From Oscillospiraceae bacterium Marseille-Q3528 (GTDB taxonomy: Bacteria > Bacillota > Clostridia > Lachnospirales > Lachnospiraceae): DNA of 29,723 bases. Below the pieces are notes generated by a model. The model ran no database searches. It was not told where the DNA came from and saw only the letters and a program-made list of their open reading frames with translations. This document shows positions 14,779 to 26,056 of this stretch, piece by piece. The translations under genes and the position numbers were made by a program. The stretch lies in NCBI GenBank assembly GCA_018223385.1, contig JAGTTR010000028.1, forward strand, positions 1 through 29,723, in the 5' to 3' direction. Numbering within the stretch: the stretch's first letter is position 1; each line of letters begins with the position of its first letter.

Positions 14779-16050
14779 TTATTTCTTATTCTTCTCGTTA
14801 AAACGCTGTACCATACGTGCTCTGTCGGCGATGCTTCCGGCTTTTACTTCCTGATTATAAGCATTCTGTACCTTCTCCTCGTTCTCCTGGGAGATTGCCT
14901 TCGCCTGCTTGGGCTCGTCGATCTTACGCACATTTCTGTTGGCTGCCTCGGAAATCTGGTTGCCCTCATATCCGCGCTTTGCCTTCTTCTTATTATTCTT
15001 CTCTACATTCTTGGCGATCAGGTCTTCCACGTCTACCTTATCGAAGATCTTATTCATGATCACCTGGATCACACACCGCACAGCCGAGCTGGCGATCCAG
15101 TACAGACCAAGACCGATCTGGAAGGTCAGACAGAAAAATGCGGACATCAGCGGCATGGTGGTGTTCATGGACTTGGTCATATTTGCCGTCACATCATCCG
15201 GTGATGCCGGTGTATTGGAAGCAGTACCCATGAGTTTTGTGTTCAGCCACTGGGTCAGTGCAGAGAGAACCGGGATCATCAGTGCACCGATAGCCAGCAG
15301 AATGGAACCGCCTGCCACAACCGCCTTGATCATATCCCAGGGCGTATTCGTGATGTTCAGTCCGAGGAAATTCGTCACGTGAGACAGGTTCATCTTCAGA
15401 TCTGTGATCTCACTCGTCAGACCGGAGAACTCAGACATGCTCTCGAACTTGGTCCAGTCAGAATCCTTGAACAGGTAAAAAGCATCGATCAGCGTATTCT
15501 TCGTTGTCTCTGCAGTGGTAAAATCCAGAGATGCGCGGATGCCGTTGTCCTTGACAAACGCCTGCATAATCTCTTCAAAACCGGCAACATTCGATACGGA
15601 TGTCACAAGACCGGTAAACATGGCCTTCACATTGGTGATGTAGGCCGGAATATTGTTAATCACACGGAACAGCGCGAACAGAATCGGCATCTGAATGATC
15701 AGCGGCAGGCATCCGCCTGTGGGAGACGCGCCATACTTCTCATAGATGGCATTCATCTCATCATTCATCTTCTCCATGGAAACGGTGTCTTTCTTATTCT
15801 TATATTTCTTCTGAACAGCCTGTAACTCCGGGTTCATCTTGGCTGTCATCTTCTGGAACTTCTGCTGCTTGATGGTCAGCGGGATCATCAGCACGTTTAC
15901 GATGACCGTAAACAAAATAATGCTCAATCCGATATTCGGAATGCCTATAACTTCCAGGAAATTATAGATGGCATTGATAATATAGCCCAACACCTTTGCG
16001 ATGGGGCCCAAAATCATTCCCTGATACTGCGTCAATACATACGCTGGCAA
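14779..16050 (-). CDS. yidC: Membrane protein insertase YidC (SpoIIIJ/OxaA)
   Basis: 423 residues. It inserts and folds membrane proteins, alone or with SecYEG. Membrane segments are near 15-35, 40-60 (IGLSIILFTVIVNVLMIPLTI), 115-135, 230-255 and 285-320; the 60KD_IMP motif MNPELQAVQKKYKNKKD follows the second. A cytoplasmic C-terminal tail is Lys-rich. There is no lipobox at the N-terminus. The start codon is TTG at 16050: AGGAGG stands 8 bases before it, and no ATG is well placed. A later ATG (residue 12) would remove part of the first segment. It is 14 bases after yidD. Confidence 0.96.
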   Translation of the reverse strand: MPAYVLTQYQGMILGPIAKVLGYIINAIYNFLEVIGIPNIGLSIILFTVIVNVLMIPLTIKQQKFQKMTAKMNPELQAVQKKYKNKKDTVSMEKMNDEMNAIYEKYGASPTGGCLPLIIQMPILFALFRVINNIPAYITNVKAMFTGLVTSVSNVAGFEEIMQAFVKDNGIRASLDFTTAETTKNTLIDAFYLFKDSDWTKFESMSEFSGLTSEITDLKMNLSHVTNFLGLNITNTPWDMIKAVVAGGSILLAIGALMIPVLSALTQWLNTKLMGTASNTPASPDDVTANMTKSMNTTMPLMSAFFCLTFQIGLGLYWIASSAVRCVIQVIMNKIFDKVDVEDLIAKNVEKNNKKKAKRGYEGNQISEAANRNVRKIDEPKQAKAISQENEEKVQNAYNQEVKAGSIADRARMVQRFNEKNKK

Positions 16051-16064
16051 TTAAAAAACCTCCT

Positions 16065-16280
16065 CTACGGAACCGGATCATATCCACCCTTGGCGAATGG
16101 ATGACATCTCAATACCCTTCTTATTGTCAAATACAGTCCTTTGCACGCTCCATACTTCTCAATGGCCTCTATTCCGTACTGGGAACAGGTCGGAATATAA
16201 ATACAATGGAACGGTCCTTTTATGGGAGATATATTCTTTCTGTAAAACTTAATCATGGCGATTAATATCCGCTTCATCAT
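16065..16280 (-). CDS. yidD: Membrane protein insertion efficiency factor YidD
   Basis: 71 residues. The family pattern is unmistakable: [12 protein letters not shown], then [40 protein letters not shown]. This small peripheral membrane protein aids YidC-dependent insertion. The coding region overlaps the end of rnpA by 32 bases. Two ATGs stand together at 16280 and 16277; the second matches the usual family start better ([12 protein letters not shown]). The overlap suggests translation coupled to rnpA. Confidence 0.95.
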   Translation of the reverse strand: MMKRILIAMIKFYRKNISPIKGPFHCIYIPTCSQYGIEAIEKYGACKGLYLTIRRVLRCHPFAKGGYDPVP

Positions 16281-16629
16281 CTTCCCGCTTCATCTCTTTT
16301 ACAATCTTACGAATCTTTCCCAAATGTAACAAAGCACTTTCGATCTGTGCATAGTCTCTGTCCTTCGCAGAAACTCTCGCAACAACTACAATATCGAGCC
16401 CCGTCTGGAATTCCTGTTCGTGCAGCCGGTAGCTCTCCCTGATAAGCCTCTTTAACCGGTGTCTGACAACGCTGTTGCCCACCTTCTTGCTTACCGATAT
16501 CCCTAAACGATTCTTTTCTGACTGGTTGTCCATGACGTACATCACCAGATACTTGTTCACACAGGAATGGCCTTTTCGATAAACAGCCTGAAAATCCTTA
16601 TTTTTCCTGAGGGATTCTGTGAATTCCAT
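16249..16629 (-). CDS. rnpA: Ribonuclease P protein component
   Basis: 126 residues. It is the protein cofactor of RNase P, which matures tRNA 5' ends. The signature RNR region reads [29 protein letters not shown] (about 39-68, core [14 protein letters not shown]). AAGGAAG before the ATG fits the start. It follows rpmH, the almost universal pair, and a stem-loop with a T-run lies between them, so it may be produced less than L34. Confidence 0.96.
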   Translation of the reverse strand: MEFTESLRKNKDFQAVYRKGHSCVNKYLVMYVMDNQSEKNRLGISVSKKVGNSVVRHRLKRLIRESYRLHEQEFQTGLDIVVVARVSAKDRDYAQIESALLHLGKIRKIVKEMKREDDEADINRHD

Positions 16630-16652
16630 ACAATCTTCCTTTTCTCCGGCAT

Positions 16653-16679
16653 AGAAGAAAAGGCCACATACATGCGGCC
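16653..16679 (-). terminator. Attenuator between rpmH and rnpA
   Basis: On the minus strand GGCCGC pairs with GTGGCC (16662-16679, one G-U), loop ATGTAT, followed by TTTTCTTCT. The stem overlaps the rpmH stop codon. It would partly end transcription after rpmH, so that far more L34 than RnpA is made. Confidence 0.6.
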
Positions 16680-16813
16680 TATGCGGATAATTTCTTTCTT
16701 CCTTTTGCTCTTCTTGCTGCTAAAACTTTTCTTCCACCAGCAGTGCTCATTCTGGAACGGAATCCATGAACTTTCGCGCGCTGTCTTTTCTTCGGCTGAA
16801 ATGTCATTTTCAT
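16679..16813 (-). CDS. rpmH: Large ribosomal subunit protein bL34
   Basis: 44 residues: [18 protein letters not shown], then [20 protein letters not shown], then RKKLSA. This is the canonical L34 length and pattern, too short for many gene finders. AGGAGG lies 12 bases before the ATG, a rather long spacing. A near-consensus promoter stands 40-70 bases upstream. It heads the rpmH-rnpA-yidD-yidC-jag operon leading left from the origin. Confidence 0.98.
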   Translation of the reverse strand: MKMTFQPKKRQRAKVHGFRSRMSTAGGRKVLAARRAKGRKKLSA

Positions 16814-16853
16814 AACTCTCTGGCACCTCCTTTTCTTAAAAAACGCTATTTCA

Positions 16854-16882
16854 ATTATATGGACAAAACGCTATAAAGTCAA
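16854..16882 (-). promoter_or_regulatory. rpmH promoter
   Basis: On the minus strand TTGACT (16877-16882) and a perfect TATAAT (16854-16859) are 17 bases apart. It drives rpmH and the following genes, and points away from the origin. Confidence 0.85.
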
Positions 16883-16912
16883 GTAATTCCTTGTATTTTT
16901 TCCGTTTTTGAT

Positions 16913-17157
16913 TTATCCACGGATGTGGACGACTTTCTCTGTGGACAAGTAGGTGACATAATGTTATCCACATTTTGTGGAAAACTTGTTGATAACTTGG
17001 GGTAAACCGTGTGTATAATTTGTTATTAATGCCTCTTAAGCCCTTTATTTTCAGGCTTTCCGGAAATTATCCCCATTTTTCGACTTATACACATTTTTTC
17101 GTGTATCCTTGCGATATGTCAACCGGTTATTCCACCGTCTCCACAAAGTTATCCACA
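16913..17157. other. oriC: oriC, upstream DnaA-box cluster
   Basis: In the 445-base gap between rpmH and dnaA, DnaA boxes (TTATNCACA) occur at 16964-16972 (+), 17085-17093 (+) and 17149-17157 (+), and inverted at 17010-17018, all perfect. Boxes with one deviation lie at 16913-16921 (+), 16940-16948 (-), 16976-16984 (-, TTTTCCACA), 16987-16995 (-) and 17067-17075 (+). The density and mixed orientation match the upstream half of a bipartite origin. DnaA bound here probably also regulates dnaA itself. Confidence 0.92.
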
Positions 17158-17185
17158 GAAGTGTGAAAATATCCCCACTCGAATC

Positions 17186-17214
17186 TTGCTTAATTATTCT
17201 TTTTGTCGTAAAAT
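17186..17214 (+). promoter_or_regulatory. dnaA promoter
   Basis: TTGCTT (17186-17191) and TAAAAT (17209-17214) are 17 bases apart on the plus strand, about 45 bases before the dnaA start codon. The last upstream DnaA box (17149-17157) is about 30 bases before the -35, so autorepression is plausible. Confidence 0.65.
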
Positions 17215-17258
17215 ATAAATTGAGACATTTTGTAAACAAAATTGGAGTGAATATCAAT

Positions 17259-18614
17259 ATGAACACAGTCAGAGAATTATGGCAAGAGATCATTGAAAAG
17301 GTCAAAAATGAATATTTTTTAACGGAGGTATCCTTCAACACCTGGCTGGTTCCGCTGAAAGTATACGATGTCAGCGAGGATACGGTCACTGTCATCGTTC
17401 CTTCGCAGAATGAACAGACCATTCAGATCCTTCTGCGCAAATATAAACAGCTTCTGGAGGTGGTGACCGAGGAGCTGACCGGCCATCATTATGAGATCAG
17501 CTTTGTCCTGGAGAAAAATCTGGACAGGATCCATGAGGAAAAGGCTGTCCACACACCGGTTTCCAATGAAAATATCGAGCGGGCGGGCCTGAACCCCCGT
17601 TACACCTTCGACACCTTCGTGGTGGGCAAGAACAATACCTTCGCCCATGCAGCGGCGCTGGCTGTGGCCGAGACCCCCGGGGAACTGTACAATCCGCTGT
17701 TCCTGTACGGAGGCGTAGGACTGGGGAAGACCCATCTGATGCATTCCATCGCCCACTATATCCTGGAGACGAATCCCGAGGCCCGGGTGCTGTATGTCAC
17801 CTCCGAGGTGTTCACCAACGAGCTCATCGACTCCATCCGTAACGGTAATTCCGCGGCCATGAACAATTTCCGGGACAAGTACCGCAACATCGACGTACTG
17901 CTCATCGACGACGTGCAGTTTATTATAGGAAAAGAGTCCACCCAGGAAGAGTTTTTCCATACGTTCAACCACCTGCACGGCCTGAAAAAACAGATCGTGC
18001 TGTCCAGCGACCGTCCGCCCAAGGATATGGAGACGCTGGAAGACCGTCTGACCACCCGATTCGAATGGGGGCTGCTGGCAGACATCGGATCGCCTGACTA
18101 TGAGACGAGAATGGCAATCTTACGGAAAAAAGAGGAGCTGGACGGCTACAACATCGATGACGAGGTCATCCAGTACATCGCCACCAACATCAAGTCCAAC
18201 ATCCGGGAGCTGGAGGGAGCCCTGAACAAGCTCATCGCCATGTCCAAGCTGGAGCAGAAAGAGATCAACCTGGATCTGGCCAAGGATGCCCTGCGGGATA
18301 TGATTTCTCCCGACGGCAAACGGGAACTGACGCCGGAGATCATCATTCAGACGGTAGCCGAACATTTCGGCATTTCCACCAAGGACATCCTGGGACAGAA
18401 GCGCAACGCCGAGATCGTATTTCCCCGACAGATTGCCATGTATCTGTGCCGGGAACTCATAGACACCAAGCTGACACTTATCGGGAAGATCATGGGGAAC
18501 CGTGATCACTCCACTGTCTTGAGCGGTGTCAACAAGATCAAGGACGAGATCAAGAAAAATGAGACAAGCCGCAACACCATTGAGACGATCAAGAAGAAGC
18601 TCAATCCCAGCTAA
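17259..18614 (+). CDS. dnaA: Chromosomal replication initiator DnaA
   Basis: 451 residues. Domain I covers about 1-85 (WLVPLKVY), domain II is the short linker at about 86-112, domain III is the AAA+ core with Walker A GGVGLGKTH (151-159) and Walker B LLIDDVQF (214-221), and domain IV has the DnaA signature with DHSTV (416-420). The open frame runs upstream to 17109, but those residues are unlike DnaA and overlap the promoter; the ATG at 17259 has GGAGTG about 9 bases before it. DnaA-ATP binds the boxes on both sides of its gene and melts the origin. Confidence 0.98.
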   Translation: MNTVRELWQEIIEKVKNEYFLTEVSFNTWLVPLKVYDVSEDTVTVIVPSQNEQTIQILLRKYKQLLEVVTEELTGHHYEISFVLEKNLDRIHEEKAVHTPVSNENIERAGLNPRYTFDTFVVGKNNTFAHAAALAVAETPGELYNPLFLYGGVGLGKTHLMHSIAHYILETNPEARVLYVTSEVFTNELIDSIRNGNSAAMNNFRDKYRNIDVLLIDDVQFIIGKESTQEEFFHTFNHLHGLKKQIVLSSDRPPKDMETLEDRLTTRFEWGLLADIGSPDYETRMAILRKKEELDGYNIDDEVIQYIATNIKSNIRELEGALNKLIAMSKLEQKEINLDLAKDALRDMISPDGKRELTPEIIIQTVAEHFGISTKDILGQKRNAEIVFPRQIAMYLCRELIDTKLTLIGKIMGNRDHSTVLSGVNKIKDEIKKNETSRNTIETIKKKLNPS

Positions 18615-18631
18615 GGTGTTTTGCTTTTTTG

Positions 18632-18662
18632 TTGACAATTTTTCGAATTGTTTCCTTATATT
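18632..18662 (+). promoter_or_regulatory. Possible dnaN promoter
   Basis: TTGACA (18632-18637) is followed by TATATT (18657-18662) at 19 bases, or TTATAT at 18, on the plus strand directly after dnaA. The spacing is longer than ideal. A small hairpin, ACAATT-TTTCG-AATTGT, overlaps the spacer and could be a weak dnaA terminator instead. Confidence 0.35.
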
Positions 18663-18678
18663 AATGTTTTTTCTCAGG

Positions 18679-18866
18679 TTATCCACAATTTCAGGTGTAT
18701 AACCTGTTCATTGTCTGTGGATAAGTAGAACCTTTGTGGATGAGGCCTTCATGCCTGTGTATAACTTCAGATTTATCCTCATGCATACACCCCTTTTCCA
18801 ACAAGGTTTTCCCCAGCTGTTTTTTCCGTATTTTCAGACAGAAACACAGTTTTACACATATCCACA
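18679..18866. other. oriC: oriC, downstream DnaA-box cluster
   Basis: The 333-base dnaA-dnaN gap carries perfect DnaA boxes at 18679-18687 (+), 18716-18724 (-), 18756-18764 (-) and the TTTTACACA form at 18850-18858 (+). Boxes with one deviation are at 18694-18702 (-), 18735-18743 (-), 18773-18781 (+) and 18858-18866 (+, ATATCCACA). This is the second half of a bipartite origin, as in Bacillus subtilis. Confidence 0.92.
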
Positions 18867-18911
18867 GCCTCTACTGCTACTACTGCGGATTACCATATTA
18901 TTTATATACTA
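18850..18911 (+). other. oriC: oriC unwinding site: DnaA boxes, DnaA-trio, AT-rich DUE
   Basis: Two adjoining boxes (TTTTACACA, ATATCCACA) are followed after four bases by CTACTGCTACTACTG (18871-18885), five in-register CTA/CTG triplets. Read on the opposite strand as 3'-GAT/GAC-5', these match the DnaA-trio element that loads DnaA onto single strand. The next 20-odd bases (ATTACCATATTATTTATATA, 18889-18908) are AT-rich and fit the DNA unwinding element. The whole arrangement mirrors the basal unwinding system of B. subtilis. Strand opening should start here. Confidence 0.8.
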
Positions 18912-18947
18912 AGCGCCCCACACGACTGGGGGAAAGGAGTTTTCCAC

Positions 18948-20063
18948 ATGAAAATCATTTGCAGCAAATCGGATCTGCTCCGTGGTGTCAACATCGCACT
19001 GAAAGCAGTTCCTTCCAAAACAACCATGACCATCCTGGAATGCATTCTCATTGATGCATCCAAAAGCGATATTACTTTTACCTCCAATGACATGGAGCTT
19101 GGCATCGAGACAACTGTCAAAGGACTGATCAAGGAACGGGGCGTTGTCGCCATCGACGCAAAGATCTTTTCTGATATTATCCGCAAACTGCCGGACAACG
19201 ACGTGGTCATCGAGACAGACGAGAAATTCAACACCACCATCACCTGTGAGAAGGCCAAGTTCAATATCGCGGGCAAATCCGGAGAGGATTTTTCCTATCT
19301 GCCTTATATTGAGAAGAATGAACCTGTCGTTCTGTCCCAGTTTACGCTGAAGGATCTGATCCGCCAGACGATCTTTTCCATTGCGGACAATGACAACAAC
19401 AAGCTGATGACCGGTGAGCTTTTTGATATCCATGAGAATATGCTGAAGGTGGCTTCCCTGGACGGACACCGCATTTCCATCCGCCGGGTGGAGTTAAAGG
19501 AAGCTTACGAGGACCGCAAGGTGGTCGTTCCGGGCAAGACGTTACAGGAAGTGAGCAAGATTTTATCCGGCGAAGCGGACAGCACGGTGAAGCTGTTCTT
19601 CACCACCAACCATATTGTATTTGAATTCGACGATACCGTTGTGGTTTCCCGCCTCATCGAGGGCGAATATTTCCGCATTGACCAGATGCTCTCCAGCGAT
19701 TACGAGACGAAGGTTACCATCAACAAGCGGGAGTTCCTGGACTGTATCGACCGTGCGACGCTTCTGGTAAAAGAGGGAGACAAGAAGCCCATCATCATCA
19801 ACATTACCGATGAGGGCATGGAGTTGAAGATCAATTCCCAGATCGGTTCCATGCATGAGGAGATCGACATTGAAAAAGAGGGCCGGGATATCATGATCGG
19901 CTTTAACCCCAAGTTCCTCATCGACGCCCTTCGCGTCATCGACGAGGAGAAGATCACCATTTATCTGATGAATCCCAAGGCGCCCTGCTTTATCCGGGAT
20001 GAGGAGCAGTCTTATATTTACCTGATCCTTCCGGTAAACTTTAACGCTGCGGCAAACGCGTAA
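18948..20063 (+). CDS. dnaN: DNA polymerase III beta subunit (sliding clamp)
   Basis: 371 residues, standard length for the three-domain clamp. The start MKIICSKSDLLRGVNIALKAVPSKT and the end YLILPVNF are typical. The dimer ring tethers DNA polymerase III and binds many partners by their clamp-binding motifs. AAAGGAG 8 bases before the ATG supports the start. It heads the run dnaN-yaaA-recF-gyrB-gyrA, whose members are 11-23 bases apart and probably one transcript. Confidence 0.98.
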   Translation: MKIICSKSDLLRGVNIALKAVPSKTTMTILECILIDASKSDITFTSNDMELGIETTVKGLIKERGVVAIDAKIFSDIIRKLPDNDVVIETDEKFNTTITCEKAKFNIAGKSGEDFSYLPYIEKNEPVVLSQFTLKDLIRQTIFSIADNDNNKLMTGELFDIHENMLKVASLDGHRISIRRVELKEAYEDRKVVVPGKTLQEVSKILSGEADSTVKLFFTTNHIVFEFDDTVVVSRLIEGEYFRIDQMLSSDYETKVTINKREFLDCIDRATLLVKEGDKKPIIINITDEGMELKINSQIGSMHEEIDIEKEGRDIMIGFNPKFLIDALRVIDEEKITIYLMNPKAPCFIRDEEQSYIYLILPVNFNAAANA

Positions 20064-20086
20064 GCGCGGCAGAAAAGAGGACAAAG

Positions 20087-20296
20087 ATGGAAACAATCAA
20101 ATTAAGAACAGAATATATCAAGCTGGGACAGGCGCTGAAAGCAGCCGGTCTGGTGGAATCCGGTGTGGATGCCAAGGAAAAGATCGTGGGCGGAGAGGTG
20201 CAGGTCAACGGCGCAGTGGAGCTGCAGCGCGGCAAGAAGCTGTATGACGGAGATGTGGTATCTTTTCACGGAGAAGAGATCCGCATTGAGAAATAA
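20087..20296 (+). CDS. yaaA: S4-domain RNA-binding protein YaaA
   Basis: 69 residues, essentially a single S4 domain: LGQALKAAGLVESGVDAKEKI, then VQVNGAVELQRGKKLYDGD. This is the small protein found between dnaN and recF in most Firmicutes; it is probably RNA-binding, with a role in ribosome assembly suggested in Bacillus (family knowledge). It lies 23 bases after dnaN and 18 before recF. Confidence 0.93.
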   Translation: METIKLRTEYIKLGQALKAAGLVESGVDAKEKIVGGEVQVNGAVELQRGKKLYDGDVVSFHGEEIRIEK

Positions 20297-20314
20297 CCCT
20301 GTAGTTGGAGAACA

Positions 20315-21400
20315 ATGGTTGTAAAATCACTGGATCTGAAAAATTTCAGAAATTATCATGAACTGCATATTGATTTTGACCCTTTTACGAATATTTTCTA
20401 TGGGAATAATGCCCAGGGAAAGACGAATATCCTGGAATCCGTGTATCTTGGTGGGACGACCAAATCCCACAAGGGCAGCAAGGATCGGGATATGATCACC
20501 TTCACGGAGGAGGAATCCCATATCCGTATGCTGGTGCAGAAGAAGAATCTGACGAGACGGATCGATATGCATTTGAAAAAAAATAAAACGAAGGGCATTG
20601 CGGTGGACGGCATTCCCATCAAGAAGGCGTCAGAGCTTTTCGGGATCGTGAATCTGGTGTTTTTTTCCCCGGAGGATCTGAATATCATCAAAAACGGCCC
20701 TTCCGAGCGGCGGCGCTTCATCGATCTGGAATTATGTCAACTGGATAAGATTTATTTTCACAATCTGTCCAACTACAACAAGATCCTGATCCAGCGCAAC
20801 AAGCTGCTCAAGGACATTGCCTTTCATCCGGAATGGATGGATACGCTGGAGATCTGGGATATGCAGCTGGCCGGCTACGGATCCAAGATCATCAAACGAC
20901 GGCACAGCTTTGTGGAGCAGTTGGGAGAGATTGCCGGAGATATCCATGAAAACCTTACCGGCGGCAGGGAGCATCTGTCCCTTTTGTACGAGCCGGACTG
21001 CCCGGCGGATGCCCTGTATGAGCAGCTGAAAAAAAACAGGGACAAGGATATCCGCTATAAGATGACATCCCAGGGCCCCCACAGAGACGATCTGTGTATG
21101 CAGGTGAAGGATGTGGACATCCGGAAATTTGGTTCTCAGGGGCAGCAGCGGACGTCGGCACTGACATTGAAGCTCTCGGAGATTGAGCTGGTGAAGAAGA
21201 TCATCCATGATACACCGGTTCTTTTACTTGATGATGTGCTGTCTGAACTGGACAGCAGCAGGCAAAACTATTTGCTGAACAGTATCCATGATATACAGAC
21301 CCTGATCACCTGTACCGGGCTGGATGAATTTATCAGCAACCGGTTTACGATCAATCGGATTTTCCGGGTGGAAGAGGGAACCGTAACGACAGAAAATTAA
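20315..21400 (+). CDS. recF: DNA replication and repair protein RecF
   Basis: 361 residues. It is an SMC-like ATPase that loads RecA at gaps with RecO and RecR. Walker A is GNNAQGKTN at 30-38; the ABC signature region reads FGSQGQQRTSALTLKLSE, and Walker B is VLLLDDVLSELD close to the C-terminus. Start and length fit the family. It is co-oriented and closely spaced with gyrB, 15 bases upstream of its start. Confidence 0.97.
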   Translation: MVVKSLDLKNFRNYHELHIDFDPFTNIFYGNNAQGKTNILESVYLGGTTKSHKGSKDRDMITFTEEESHIRMLVQKKNLTRRIDMHLKKNKTKGIAVDGIPIKKASELFGIVNLVFFSPEDLNIIKNGPSERRRFIDLELCQLDKIYFHNLSNYNKILIQRNKLLKDIAFHPEWMDTLEIWDMQLAGYGSKIIKRRHSFVEQLGEIAGDIHENLTGGREHLSLLYEPDCPADALYEQLKKNRDKDIRYKMTSQGPHRDDLCMQVKDVDIRKFGSQGQQRTSALTLKLSEIELVKKIIHDTPVLLLDDVLSELDSSRQNYLLNSIHDIQTLITCTGLDEFISNRFTINRIFRVEEGTVTTEN

Positions 21401-23338
<1,938 letters not shown>

Positions 23339-23349
23339 GGGGATAGACA

Positions 23350-25932
23350 ATGGAAGACAATATTTTTGATAAAATCCACGAAGTGGACTTAAAGAAGACC
23401 ATGGAAACCTCCTATATCGACTATGCCATGAGCGTTATCGCTGCCCGGGCACTGCCGGATGTAAGAGACGGTCTGAAACCGGTACAGCGAAGAGTGCTCT
23501 ATTCCATGATCGAGCTGAACAACGGCCCTGACAAGCCCCACAGAAAATGTGCGCGTATTGTCGGTGATACGATGGGTAAATACCACCCTCACGGTGACAG
23601 CTCCATCTATGGTGCGCTGGTCAATATGGCCCAGGAGTGGTCCACAAGATATCCGCTGGTAGACGGTCACGGCAACTTCGGTTCCGTGGACGGCGACGGC
23701 GCAGCGGCCATGCGATACACAGAGGCAAGACTGAGCAAGATCTCCATGGAGATGCTGGCCGATATCAACAAAAATACCGTAGACTTTATGCCAAACTTCG
23801 ATGAGACGGAGAAAGAACCTGTTGTTCTGCCGTCCCGTTACCCGAACCTGCTGGTGAACGGTACCCAGGGTATCGCCGTCGGTATGGCCACCAATATCCC
23901 GCCCCACAACCTGCGGGAGGTCATCCAGGCAGTGGTGAAGATCATCGACAACCGGGTGGAAGAGGGCAGAGATACAGAAATCGAGGAGCTTTTGGCCATC
24001 GTCAAAGGCCCTGATTTTCCCACCGGTGCCACCATTCTCGGCACGAAAGGCATTGAGGAAGCATACAGAACCGGCCGGGGCAAGATCCGTACCCGCGCGG
24101 TTTCCAATATCGAGACCATGCCCAACGGCAAGAGCCGCATCATCGTGACGGAGATCCCGTACATGGTCAACAAGGCGAGACTCATCGAGAAGATCGCCGA
24201 GCTGGTAAGAGACAAGAAGATCGACGGCATCACCGACCTGCGGGATGAGTCTGACCGTTCCGGTATGCGCATCTGCATTGAGCTGCGCAAAGATGTGAAT
24301 GCCAACGTGCTGCTGAACCAGCTGTACAAGCATACCCAGCTGCAGGAGACCTTCGGTGTCATCATGCTGGCGCTGGTGAACAATGAGCCCAAGGTGCTGA
24401 GCCTGAAAGAGCTTCTGGAATATTATCTGAAGCATCAGGAGGATGTGGTCACCAGAAGGACGAAATACGACCTGAACAAAGCCGAGGAGCGGGCACACAT
24501 TTTGAAAGGCCTGCTCATTGCGCTGGATAATATCGACGAGGTCATCAAGATCATCAGAGGCTCCCGTTCCGCCCAGGTGGCAAAGGAAGGGTTGATGGAG
24601 CGCTTCGGTCTGGATGACGTACAGGCACAGGCCATTGTAGATATGCGTCTGCGTGCACTGACCGGTTTGGAAAGAGAGAAGCTGGAGCAGGAATATGCAG
24701 AGCTGATGAAACGGATTGAGGAATTGAAAGCCATTCTGGCAGATGAGAACAAGCTGTTGGGTGTCATCAGGGATGAGATACTGATCATTGCGGATAAATA
24801 CGGTGATGACAGAAGAACGTCTATTGGTTATGATGTGTATGACCTGTCCACGGAGGATCTTATTCCGGTGGAAAATGTGGTCATCGCCATGACCCATCTG
24901 GGATATATCAAGCGGATGACTGTAGACAATTTCAAGAGTCAGAACCGTGGTGGTAAAGGTATCAAGGGCATGCAGACACTGGAGGATGATTACATCGAGG
25001 ATCTGCTCATGACGACTACCCACCATTACATGATGTTCTTTACCAATAAGGGTAAGGTGTACCGTCTCAAGACCTACGAGATCCCTGAGGCAGGACGCAC
25101 CGCCAGAGGCACGGCCATTATCAACCTGCTCCAGCTGGAGCCGGGGGAGAAGATCACGGCTGTCATCCCGATCCGCAAATACGAGAAGGATCGTTACCTG
25201 TTCATGGCAACCCGCAACGGTATTGTGAAAAAGACACCCATCACCGACTACGCAAATGTGCGGAAAACCGGTCTGGCTGCCATCAATCTGCGGGAGGACG
25301 ATGAGCTCATCGAGGTGAAGTTTACTGACACGAAGAAGGACATCTTCCTTGTGACCAAATACGGCATGTGCATCCGCTTCCATGAGACCGATGTGCGGCC
25401 CACCGGCAGAACGTCCATGGGTGTTATCGGCATGAACCTGATGGACGGTGACGAAGTCATTGGCATGCAGCTGGATACCCAGGGACAGTATCTGCTCATT
25501 GTATCCGAGAACGGTCTTGGAAAACTGACATCCATTGAGGAATTCAGTTCCCAGAACCGCGGCGGTAAGGGCGTGAAGTGCTATAAGATCACCGACAAGA
25601 CCGGCAATGTCATCGGCGTGAAGGCTGTCAACGAAGAGGATGAGGTCATGATGATCACCACCGAGGGCATCATCATCCGCTTCGCCTGCAAGGATATTTC
25701 CAAACTGGGCAGAATCACTTCCGGCGTGAAGCTGATGAACGTGGACACCGATGTGAGCGTGGCAAGCATTGCCAAGGTGCGCCAGGAAGTGAACAAATCG
25801 GAAAGTGCGGAGGAAACCGCAGAGCAGATTGAAGAAGAACTGAAAAAGGAAGTGCGCTACAGCGACGAGGACGATGTTTCGGAAGAAGATCTGATCCGGG
25901 ATGAGCTGGGCGAGGATGATACAGAAGAGTAA
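23350..25932 (+). CDS. gyrA: DNA gyrase subunit A
   Basis: 860 residues. The breakage-reunion domain contains the catalytic tyrosine in [11 protein letters not shown] (Y123). The C-terminal beta-pinwheel holds a GyrA box, [11 protein letters not shown] (canonical QRRGGKG, here with Asn), and a second similar stretch, [13 protein letters not shown]. The tail is acidic and rich in Glu and Asp. In the quinolone-determining region [13 protein letters not shown], the residue equal to E. coli S83 is Ser (S84), but that equal to D87 is Gly (G88). It starts 11 bases after gyrB and ends the gyr transcript at a strong terminator. Confidence 0.97.
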   Translation: MEDNIFDKIHEVDLKKTMETSYIDYAMSVIAARALPDVRDGLKPVQRRVLYSMIELNNGPDKPHRKCARIVGDTMGKYHPHGDSSIYGALVNMAQEWSTRYPLVDGHGNFGSVDGDGAAAMRYTEARLSKISMEMLADINKNTVDFMPNFDETEKEPVVLPSRYPNLLVNGTQGIAVGMATNIPPHNLREVIQAVVKIIDNRVEEGRDTEIEELLAIVKGPDFPTGATILGTKGIEEAYRTGRGKIRTRAVSNIETMPNGKSRIIVTEIPYMVNKARLIEKIAELVRDKKIDGITDLRDESDRSGMRICIELRKDVNANVLLNQLYKHTQLQETFGVIMLALVNNEPKVLSLKELLEYYLKHQEDVVTRRTKYDLNKAEERAHILKGLLIALDNIDEVIKIIRGSRSAQVAKEGLMERFGLDDVQAQAIVDMRLRALTGLEREKLEQEYAELMKRIEELKAILADENKLLGVIRDEILIIADKYGDDRRTSIGYDVYDLSTEDLIPVENVVIAMTHLGYIKRMTVDNFKSQNRGGKGIKGMQTLEDDYIEDLLMTTTHHYMMFFTNKGKVYRLKTYEIPEAGRTARGTAIINLLQLEPGEKITAVIPIRKYEKDRYLFMATRNGIVKKTPITDYANVRKTGLAAINLREDDELIEVKFTDTKKDIFLVTKYGMCIRFHETDVRPTGRTSMGVIGMNLMDGDEVIGMQLDTQGQYLLIVSENGLGKLTSIEEFSSQNRGGKGVKCYKITDKTGNVIGVKAVNEEDEVMMITTEGIIIRFACKDISKLGRITSGVKLMNVDTDVSVASIAKVRQEVNKSESAEETAEQIEEELKKEVRYSDEDDVSEEDLIRDELGEDDTEE

Positions 25933-25946
25933 ATCCGGTGAAATTT

Positions 25947-25995
25947 GTGAGAATGCCTGGCGGGGGTGAAAGCCTGCCCGGGTATTCTCACTTTT
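25947..25995 (+). terminator. Terminator after gyrA
   Basis: GTGAGAAT (25947-25954) pairs with ATTCTCAC (25984-25991); the stem continues inward with GC-rich pairs (GCCTGG with CCCGGGT, some G-U). TTTT follows. It ends the dnaN-to-gyrA run about 15 bases after the gyrA stop codon. Confidence 0.85.
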
Positions 25996-26056
25996 CACAT
26001 GCACCGACTCCGGCGGTTTTCATATCATACAGGAAAAGAGAAAAAGCAGGGAAAAT

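Noticed and set aside
17109..17258. N-terminal extension of dnaA by 50 residues
   Set aside because: The extra residues cover a DnaA box and the dnaA promoter and resemble no DnaA; the ATG at 17259 has the ribosome binding site.
23389..26004. Open frame of 871 codons on the minus strand opposite gyrA
   Set aside because: It mirrors the gyrA reading frame, has low-complexity His/Leu/Gln-rich sequence and no family likeness, and gyrA is certain. It is a codon-bias shadow.
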